Positions 57,601-64,000 of a stretch of 64,000 nt of DNA are shown here, in pieces. The translations under genes were made by a program, and so were the position numbers. This DNA comes from Gammaproteobacteria bacterium. GTDB lineage: Bacteria; Pseudomonadota; Gammaproteobacteria; VBWC01. Positions within the stretch are counted from its first letter, which is position 1, and the number at the start of each line of letters is the position of its first letter. Location of the stretch: contig VBWC01000016.1 of NCBI GenBank assembly GCA_006218035.1, positions 1 through 64,000 on the forward strand, in the 5' to 3' direction. Under the pieces are notes generated by a model. It saw only the letters and a program-made list of their open reading frames with translations, had not been told where the DNA came from and searched no databases.

Positions 57601-58133
57601 GACGCGCGATCACGGTTGGATGTCTCGTCCAGATAGCTGGAATAGTTATACGTTGCCCCTAGCCTGTGAGTTAACGGTGGTGTTTTTCGCTTCGACAGGC
57701 CATTGTCCGGCGGCGCGATACCCACACTGAAGCCCAGCAGATACTGCGTATCCGGGGCCCGCGTGATCGTTAACATCGGCAGGACGGCCTTGCGGCTTCT
57801 GGCATACCGGGGCCTGTCCGGCGCTACCGGCGTGTCAGCGGCCTCATGCTCGCTCCCGGCCGCCGGCTTTATCTGAATCGCGAGGGTCTGGCGTTCGGCT
57901 TTATCCTCGGCAAGCACGGAGACCAGAATCTGCTTCGTTCCGGGCCTGTCATACTGCAGATATTGTTCTGAGCCGGTAACCCCGTTAATTCGCACGAAAG
58001 GTGTCTCTGAATTTCCATATTGCTCGCCGTTGGGCGCCAGCACCTGGACAAGGAAACTTTCACCCGCTCGTGGGCTTTCGGGGGAAACGGCAATAGACCC
58101 GATCAGTTTTCCACTATCAACATAGTCAACCAT
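54636..58133 (-). CDS. Large multidomain protein with permuted NlpC/P60-type peptidase
   Basis: A 1165-residue protein with no signal peptide. The N-terminal part (1-100) is beta-rich; around residues 255-300 there is a PKD-like piece (FKWDFGDGKKL). A YiiX/YaeF-like permuted papain fold spans about 575-790, with ARKGDIILSPGG, then YSHSGMM (His about residue 611) and SVCSSFIWMALK (Cys about 779) as likely catalytic pair. Near 950-1010 is a carboxypeptidase-regulatory-like beta fold (LTGRVFYRGTPVQGAYVQLY). The final 150 residues are unknown. A secreted or machine-delivered hydrolase is conceivable. It adjoins a broken integron and MITEs, signs of an accessory locus. Confidence 0.75.
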   Translation of the reverse strand: MVDYVDSGKLIGSIAVSPESPRAGESFLVQVLAPNGEQYGNSETPFVRINGVTGSEQYLQYDRPGTKQILVSVLAEDKAERQTLAIQIKPAAGSEHEAADTPVAPDRPRYARSRKAVLPMLTITRAPDTQYLLGFSVGIAPPDNGLSKRKTPPLTHRLGATYNYSSYLDETSNRDRASVAAFGRNATMEAGHDRGIEVRRSSPCLPTSGGKRFVQLPTGRQIAVPVNAVQLASRPGKPAVFVGIDRVGEIGELVHRLPGDNADPGGRVFKWDFGDGKKLTTSEPSVEYDYEASLGIEREHEQFHVTVRIERPGADPVEIKRTVSIFNAYVMAKRRGYLLPRVTGDVFATKNLLSFEGTVVIHNREAYPIQLTERRVQPMYVDHNRMTVPGPGLRLNPPVTVAANATVSLAVSVPIADVPPDQTTGFVVYYGGTSKDNRYCVRVEAFLELRARDRRSAAITLGPIIAASKLPGVKDLLKDYYTRTSPAPDVTGARSTVRYQRLGNLGYVDLVKYPHIKAPGDAALPAGSDMVPLSTTWPDPAVEGGECDPDNLPEMVPEGFVCQATSETREVRVPARFMNARKGDIILSPGGNGLIGGLLRQVLPPQRYSHSGMMTRNYDQVTHSTASQDRLLNYPVGSILGETAPSEGHRPDVLKYMWPGVVTQTTEEAVYGEPYLDPETAALPPDQQDWYSISSFAPRRTGMDVNGVWEIVPPLVVKPDPFLETAEIRQRLHNVANDALAQTGNSHYRFYCYTDPSIGQTTFAPAEAGWASGTYPSVCSSFIWMALKRQAVVLESPAATVPEADLEPLDRAAGAQVSVSTRDGVYLYTAAERRAAGAWLHSALEELVEGQLESKLGPLAGAADFFSDITDDVANQVVNTFASDWSDTAAKDSDAWKTTGEANAVSPDNILFWDSPLLQGLYGYAAPLVYRDPRRETVTIWRWRRELLTGALTGRVFYRGTPVQGAYVQLYDGKTAITPPGGIYNLTEIPHGDYEVKAWKDNSDGSFQSATVPVTINSPSRVLDINLLGPSQDYRRVIIQGTMHTVDDETFGSNEVGDHSYYREVDVGPWHTHDETTIVHKVGGEVRIELRFVVDLNMDRSVRIIVDGKLYEGTSEDTGDLDGDYSFNFVVPMNMWQGGWINLVNEDEGGDWSRSDFTVTNTVQP

Positions 58134-58261
58134 TTGAATTCCTCCATGAACAACCGATCAATCAAAAATCAGTATGCCGCATTCTCAATATCCGGCGACC
58201 ACCATCGCCTGCGTGCAACGGTCTACAACACAGGGTGCTCTTATATCGAGAACATTGTTAA
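58134..58261. other. Short leader without a gene
   Basis: This stretch between the large protein gene and the MITE-like element at 58262 holds no supported gene; an upstream promoter for the large gene should lie here or within the element. The gap continues from 58442 to 58698, where I also see no gene. Confidence 0.4.
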
Positions 58262-58441
58262 GGAACCTCTGATTAATTCGTCATTCCGGGCGGAGCGTAG
58301 CGAAGACCCGGAATCCAGTGCTTTTAACACAGTGCGTTACTGGATTCCTCGGCGGCCGTTCCCGACGCCGCTCTACCTCCTGCATCCATGCAGTCGCGCG
58401 CGTTCGCGGGAATGACGAAAAGGTGATTAATCAGAGGTTCC
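58262..58441. mobile_element. MITE-like element with perfect 16-bp inverted ends
   Basis: GGAACCTCTGATTAAT at the left and ATTAATCAGAGGTTCC at the right are perfect inverted copies; the flanks are TTAA on both sides. Inside, GTCATTCC/GGAATGAC and GGAATCCAGTG/ACTGGATTCC are repeated. It is the best-preserved copy (about 180 bp). Confidence 0.8.
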
Positions 58442-58698
58442 TTAATTCATTCTTGAACGCTTCGGGACGACTCCGCCGCTATAGGTAATAGTTACTCCTT
58501 GTATTATTTATTTTCAACAGACTATCTCTATAAGGTACTCGCCTCCGGATTGCTGACTGGTCGGCGTTAGCATCGCTTGACAAGTCGAAAACATCAGACG
58601 CCGGGAGTCTCTAATTCTGAGTAGTCAGTTTTTCGGGAGGACCTCACTACCATGACAACACCGGCACAACATCGCGCCACGTCGTGTCACGCCACCCG

Positions 58699-59454
58699 CT
58701 AGCCAATAATCAGCTTCACGCCAATCAACAACGTAATCACCTCGAACACGCGTTTGATCGTGCCGCTGCCCTTGACGATGGCGAGGTGCGCGCCGAGGTA
58801 GCCGCCGAGCAGTGATCCGGCCAGTAACGCCGGCAGCCATTCCCATTTGATTTCACCGAGCAGGCCGAGCGTGACCGCGCCCAGGCCGTTCCAGAACATG
58901 CCGACCAGTATCAATGTATAGGCGACCGCCCGTTGGTAGTCCAACCCGAACCAGTAGACCAGCCACAGGGTGACAAACAAGCCGGTGCCGGAGGTCAATG
59001 AACCGTTCAGGATGCCGATAACGAACAGGACCAGCCCGCCGCCGAGATACCCCCGTGTATCACGGTGGGCCGGAACATGGCTCTGGCCGAGGCCGGGTTT
59101 GAGCCAGGAATAAATACCCAGCGCGGCGGTCAAAACCCCCAGGGCGATTTCCGCCGGGCGGTCAGGAATTCTGAGTATGACGATGGCACCGAGTAAAACG
59201 CCGGGCAGTCCGGCGGCCAGGATAAACAGCGCGAAGCGGCGTTCGATGGTCGAGGCGCGCCAGTGCCGCAGGGTCGCGCCGATGCCAAGCGCGACACTCG
59301 CCACCTTGTGCGTCGCGAGCGCGATGCCAAACGGCAGGCCAAGGAAGATCAGCACCGGGAACTGGATCAGGCCGGCGCCACCGCCGGCAAACGCGGAGAA
59401 GATGTTCGCAACCAGCGAGATGACAAACAATACGAGCTGGTCTATCCAGTCCAT
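58699..59454 (-). CDS. TauE/SafE-family sulfite exporter-like protein
   Basis: A 251-residue protein with eight membrane spans in two repeats (each with a GGGAG.I type loop near residues 25-30 and a GTGLF loop near 160). The TauE/SafE family exports sulfite, sulfoacetate or related anions, and many members have no proven substrate. Start ATG at 59454. It diverges from the DUF4124 gene. Confidence 0.85.
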   Translation of the reverse strand: MDWIDQLVLFVISLVANIFSAFAGGGAGLIQFPVLIFLGLPFGIALATHKVASVALGIGATLRHWRASTIERRFALFILAAGLPGVLLGAIVILRIPDRPAEIALGVLTAALGIYSWLKPGLGQSHVPAHRDTRGYLGGGLVLFVIGILNGSLTSGTGLFVTLWLVYWFGLDYQRAVAYTLILVGMFWNGLGAVTLGLLGEIKWEWLPALLAGSLLGGYLGAHLAIVKGSGTIKRVFEVITLLIGVKLIIG

Positions 59455-59515
59455 GTCCGTGGGTCCCCCGGGTTGATCGAGTGACTAATTTATAACCGCT
59501 TACTATACTTGTGCC

Positions 59516-60202
59516 ATGCATCGCTTGCCTTCTCCCGACATTTCCAACTTGAGAAAAATATTCCCGCTGCTGGTTGTTTCGGTCGTGCTGTGCATGATAG
59601 CGCCGGACGCTGCGCTGGCCGCGAAATTCTACCGCTGGGTGGATGAAAGCGGACAGGTGTATTACAGCGACAAGGTGCCGCCGGAACACGTCAGGCAAAA
59701 GCGCGAGGAGCTGAACGACCGCGGTCTGGTCGTCAATACGATTGATGCGGCAAAGACGCCGGCGCAATTTGCCGAGGAAGACCGCCAGGCCAAACTGCGC
59801 GAGGCGGAAGCGAGCCGGCGCAAGGTGGTCGAGCTGCACGATCAGTGGCTGGTATCGACCTATCGCAACGAGCAGGACCTGATCCGCGCGCGCGACGACA
59901 AGCTCGCCTCCATCGAGGCCGCCGCCACACTGACCCGCGAACGGGTCGACACGCTCAAGCAGGAATTACAGGGGTTGCGTACCCAGGCCGCCAATCATGA
60001 GCGCGCGGGCCAGGCGGTACCGGAGCATCTGGTCAAGGATATCGACGACGTCGAGCGCCAGGTCGCCGTCAATCTGGATTTCTTCCTGCGGAAAAAACAG
60101 GAACAGGCGCAACTGAAAACCGACTACGACCGCGACCTCGAAAGACTCGGCGAGCTGCTGGGGAACAAGAACGCGGGGAGTCAGGCCCTGGGGGGCAGGT
60201 AA
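59516..60202 (+). CDS. DUF4124-domain exported protein with coiled coil
   Basis: A 228-residue protein with a signal peptide (FPLLVVSVVLCMIAPDAALA, cleaved before AKFYRW), then the DUF4124 motif YRWVDESGQVYYSD (about residues 39-52), then a long coiled-coil region rich in Glu/Arg to the end. DUF4124 is a small SH3-like envelope domain. It may act in the periplasm. It runs convergently into argB with a ten-base gap. Confidence 0.85.
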   Translation: MHRLPSPDISNLRKIFPLLVVSVVLCMIAPDAALAAKFYRWVDESGQVYYSDKVPPEHVRQKREELNDRGLVVNTIDAAKTPAQFAEEDRQAKLREAEASRRKVVELHDQWLVSTYRNEQDLIRARDDKLASIEAAATLTRERVDTLKQELQGLRTQAANHERAGQAVPEHLVKDIDDVERQVAVNLDFFLRKKQEQAQLKTDYDRDLERLGELLGNKNAGSQALGGR

Positions 60203-60212
60203 CGGCGGCGGC

Positions 60213-61133
<921 letters not shown>

Positions 61134-61187
61134 TCATGGTGACTTGTGGTTATTCTCGCAAAACGGCAACCGCTTCGCTCCGATCAC

Positions 61188-61260
61188 GGCTGGATTCCGG
61201 GTCTACGCCCGGAATGACGAAGGTAGGAGTGTCATTCCCGCGAAAGCGGGAATCCAGCCC
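61188..61260. repeat. Dispersed GGATTCC/GGAATGACG repeat
   Basis: Two small inverted pieces, CCGGGTCTACGCCCGG and CCCGCGAAAGCGGG, with GGAATGACG and GTCATTCC as linkers. It lies between argB and algC and belongs with the copies at 33417 and 41090. Confidence 0.55.
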
Positions 61261-61341
61261 TTCCAACAATCACCGACCCCCGGCCTACGACACACTCTGA
61301 CCACAACGACAACTTATTCAGACCCATCGCAGGCCGCTGTC

Positions 61342-63882
61342 TCAGAACGGCAGTGTCAGATCGTGATCGATACCAAGGATCAGTTTACGAAAATCCTCCT
61401 GGATGCGGTGCATCGCCTGCGGATTGTCCGCCTCGAAGCGCAGCACCAGGCAAGGCGTGGTGTTCGAGGCGCGCACCAGTCCCCAGCCGTCGCTGAAGTC
61501 GACGCGGATACCGTCGATCGCGGTTATCGAGGCGTGCGGGAAACTCGCTGCCCTGGTGAGCTCGTCCATGAACTTGAAATGGTCCTTGTCGCCCATCTCC
61601 AGCCGCAGTTCCGGCGTGTTCAGCGCGTTTGGCAGTTTGCTGAATACCTCGCTGGTCCTGCCCTTGTGATTCGACAGTATCTCCAGCAGGCGCGCGGCCG
61701 TGTACAACGCGTCATCGAAGCCGTACCAGCGCTCCTTGAAAAAGATATGACCGCTCATCTCGCCGGCCAGCAGCGCGCCGGTTTCTTTCATCCTCGCCTT
61801 GATCAGCGAGTGACCGGTCTTCCACATCACCGGTCTGCCGCCGTCGCTCTTGATCGACTTGGCGAGGTTGCGCGAACATTTGACGTCGAAGATAATCTCC
61901 GCGCCGGGGTTGCGGCTCAGCACATCGCGCGCATACAGCATCATCTGCCGGTCGGGCCAGATGATCTCGCCGGAGGAATCGATCACGCCGAGCCGGTCGC
62001 CATCGCCGTCGAACGCCAGGCCGATATCCGCGCCCTGCTGTTTGACGTGGCGAATCAGGTCTTGCAGATTTTCCGGCTGACTGGGGTCCGGATGATGGTT
62101 GGGAAAGTTGCCATCGATGTCGCAGAACAGTTCGGTGACATCGCAACCGAGCGCCTGCAGCAACTGCGGCGCCACGTCGCCGGCGGCGCCATTGCCGCAA
62201 TCCACCACCACCTTCAGCGGCCGCGACAGGCGGATATCGCTGGCAATGCGCTGGATGTAATCGGACGCGACGCTCATCAGTTTGATGCTGCCTGCACCGG
62301 TGCGAAAGTTCTGCTTTTCAATCCGCTCGCGCAGCGCCTGTATCGCGGTACCCGACAGCGTGTCACCGCGCAGCACGATCTTCATGCCGTTATATTCCGG
62401 CGGATTATGGCTGCCGGTGATCATCACGCCGGACGCCGTGTTCATGTAATGGGTCGCGAAATACAGCACCGGCGTCGGCACCAGGCCGATGTCGATGACA
62501 TCGCGGCCGGACGCGCACAGCCCCCTGACCAGCGCTTCGGTAAATTCCGGACCGGACAACCGGCCGTCGCGCGCAACGATCACGCCTTGCTGGCCGCGAT
62601 CGAACGCCTCGCTGCCGATCGCCCGGCCGATGTCATAGACGATCTCCGGCGTCAGCGTCACACCGACGATACCGCGGATATCGTAGGCCTTGAAGATCGA
62701 CCCCACCGGCACCTGAGCCCGGTCCGCCACTTCCAGCGTGTCCACGCTGACCGAATTCTTGTCCTGATACATCAAACCCACCGGCGCATCGCTGTCCGGC
62801 GTGTAGGCCCTGGCCGGTTTGCGGTAGGACGTCGTCGGCATCGACGGCGTCATGCTTGTCAGTATCTCGGCGGCGCCCTCGAAATTTTTCAGGCGCATCG
62901 TGTGATCGCTGTCCGGCGGACGCGCGACATTCTTTTCGCCGACGATGTCGATCAACGTCAACAGGTCGGTACGTACCAGGCCGGACAGATAACGGCCCAC
63001 GGCGACGATCACCACCCCCAGCAGGATCACCGCCACGGCAAACGGCCACCAGAATTCCTGGCTGCCAAGACCGGCGCCGGACACCGCCGGCCAGTACACC
63101 AGCTCCCAGCGCGTGCCGGGTATGGGTCTGCGCAACGGGGCACCGCCGTCGCGCAGCGCGCTGTCGCCGTCGGCGGCCAGTACCTGTTCGCTGCCCTGAG
63201 CACGTTGCACGATCTCGGCGTAAGCGGGCGCGACGATCAGCGACTTCAACGCGTCGCCGACCGTCGCAACATTAAAACTCAGCAGCACGAAGCCACCCGC
63301 GATATCGTTGGCCGGGCCTTCGACGCGCGCGACCATGTCGATATGCTGTTGCGTCGTACCGAACATATGGGTCTCAAGCGGTGTCGCCGTCCGTGACGCG
63401 GCCTGGCGTATCAGTTCGATGTCGGCAAAGCTCAGCCTGGGAAAATCCCCGCCGCCGCTGGCGGATTCAGTGATATCCGGCTCCAGCAGTGCGACACGCA
63501 ATGCGGCCGGGAACATTAAATTGAGCTCCGCTTCACGCTGGCGCAGCATCGGCTCATCGCCCCATTGCAACGCGCGCGCGATGATCGGGTCCGCCGCCAG
63601 CGCGCCGACACTCGTTTGATACTGCGCGATGCGTCCGCCAAACGACGTCACCAGATTCGTCGCGACCGTTTCGACCTGCCGGGTTTCCGAGTCGTCGCTC
63701 AGCAGCGCCAGCTTGTTGTAAATCACCATGCCGGCCGCGACGATCAGCGCGCAGCCGGCCACGCTCAACAGCAGAAACAGTTGATCGACGCTGGTCGTCC
63801 TGGCGACGCGGCGACGCACACGCGGTGGCTTTTCACCACCACCGTCTGCCGCCGCTTTTTTGAACGGATTGCCGATTTTCAT
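61342..63882 (-). CDS. algC: Phosphomannomutase/phosphoglucomutase with N-terminal membrane extension
   Basis: An 846-residue protein. The N-terminal 380 residues hold two membrane spans (about 32-55 and 298-320) around a periplasmic domain, as in long AlgC forms. The C-terminal mutase has the phosphoserine S491 in MITGSHNPPEYNG, the metal loop AFDGDGDRLGV (about residues 620-630) and the final phosphate-binding EADNPQAM. It interconverts hexose 6- and 1-phosphates for polysaccharide synthesis. It lies between dut and argB, the classical order. The start ATG is preceded by no obvious ribosome binding site. Confidence 0.93.
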   Translation of the reverse strand: MKIGNPFKKAAADGGGEKPPRVRRRVARTTSVDQLFLLLSVAGCALIVAAGMVIYNKLALLSDDSETRQVETVATNLVTSFGGRIAQYQTSVGALAADPIIARALQWGDEPMLRQREAELNLMFPAALRVALLEPDITESASGGGDFPRLSFADIELIRQAASRTATPLETHMFGTTQQHIDMVARVEGPANDIAGGFVLLSFNVATVGDALKSLIVAPAYAEIVQRAQGSEQVLAADGDSALRDGGAPLRRPIPGTRWELVYWPAVSGAGLGSQEFWWPFAVAVILLGVVIVAVGRYLSGLVRTDLLTLIDIVGEKNVARPPDSDHTMRLKNFEGAAEILTSMTPSMPTTSYRKPARAYTPDSDAPVGLMYQDKNSVSVDTLEVADRAQVPVGSIFKAYDIRGIVGVTLTPEIVYDIGRAIGSEAFDRGQQGVIVARDGRLSGPEFTEALVRGLCASGRDVIDIGLVPTPVLYFATHYMNTASGVMITGSHNPPEYNGMKIVLRGDTLSGTAIQALRERIEKQNFRTGAGSIKLMSVASDYIQRIASDIRLSRPLKVVVDCGNGAAGDVAPQLLQALGCDVTELFCDIDGNFPNHHPDPSQPENLQDLIRHVKQQGADIGLAFDGDGDRLGVIDSSGEIIWPDRQMMLYARDVLSRNPGAEIIFDVKCSRNLAKSIKSDGGRPVMWKTGHSLIKARMKETGALLAGEMSGHIFFKERWYGFDDALYTAARLLEILSNHKGRTSEVFSKLPNALNTPELRLEMGDKDHFKFMDELTRAASFPHASITAIDGIRVDFSDGWGLVRASNTTPCLVLRFEADNPQAMHRIQEDFRKLILGIDHDLTLPF

Positions 63883-63907
63883 GCGTTATCGTTTCGGTTG
63901 CATCGGG

Positions 63908-64000
63908 TCATGCGCGGCCGGAATGGCCGAATCCGCCTTCACCGCGCTGCGATGACTGGAAGTCGTCGACCACCTCGAAGATCGCCTGCTCCACCGGCAC
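63908..64000 (-). CDS. dut: dUTPase, C-terminal end (partial)
   Basis: Only the last 30 codons are in the window, running off its right edge. They read [15 protein letters not shown] and [12 protein letters not shown], the conserved motif V of dUTPase, which closes over the active site. The enzyme hydrolyses dUTP to dUMP. It sits 25 bases from algC in the same direction. Confidence 0.9.
   Translation of the reverse strand: MPVEQAIFEVVDDFQSSQRGEGGFGHSGRA

Noticed and set aside
61144-63396. A 750-codon frame on the plus strand opposite algC
   Set aside because: It is antisense to the well-supported phosphomannomutase gene and passes through a dispersed repeat.

Overview
This window is chromosomal DNA from a GC-rich gammaproteobacterium. 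Evidence for that is the housekeeping order dut-algC-argB at the right edge, the divergent rluD/bamD pair, the ssb-MFS-uvrA neighbourhood, a periplasmic nitrate reductase operon, many extragenic palindromes and two REP-associated transposases. I cannot name the genus; an environmental, respiratory, free-living lineage fits best.

Layout. 0-9.5 kb: a DMT transporter, a DsbA-fold protein, a GNAT acetyltransferase, a large tyrosinase-VWA fusion, a motAB stator pair and a lipid A phosphoethanolamine transferase. 9.5-14.3 kb: a compact, translationally coupled napFDABC operon. 14.3-19.6 kb: an AT-richer islet of unfamiliar genes, including two divergent PD-(D/E)XK-like genes whose start codons form the two ends of one 23-nt palindrome, a PIN-like protein and two exported proteins. 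19.6-28.1 kb: DUF1499, VanZ, methyltransferase, nitrobindin-like, deformylase, ACT and DUF5996 genes, a REP-associated transposase (RAYT) between REP hairpins, a ZIP transporter, pgeF and rluD. 28.2-43.3 kb: two BamD-family genes (one fused to a SPOR domain), nitroreductase, glnB-nadE, sucCD, ssb, a YajR-like MFS protein, uvrA, pyrE and corA.

43.4-58.7 kb is an accessory zone: MITE-like elements, a broken VOC gene, a solitary integron cassette, a RAYT with tandem arrays, transposase fragments, an envelope lipoprotein/OmpA cluster and a small integron. The integron has two cassettes, two attC sites, an attI region and an intI gene broken by one frameshift. Next to it lies a 1165-residue multidomain protein with a permuted NlpC/P60-type peptidase. 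58.7-64 kb returns to core genes: TauE, DUF4124, argB, algC and the end of dut.

Functional links. NapC-NapB-NapA carry quinol electrons to nitrate; glnB beside glutamine-dependent nadE suggests nitrogen-controlled NAD synthesis; the BamD pair and pgeF serve the envelope. Six short elements share ends of the type GGAA.CTCTGA, and two have direct TTAR flanks, which points to MITEs mobilised by an IS5-group transposase. The most novel-looking parts are the divergent nuclease-like pair, the RAYT and its paired arrays, the integron, and the two unusual fusion proteins.
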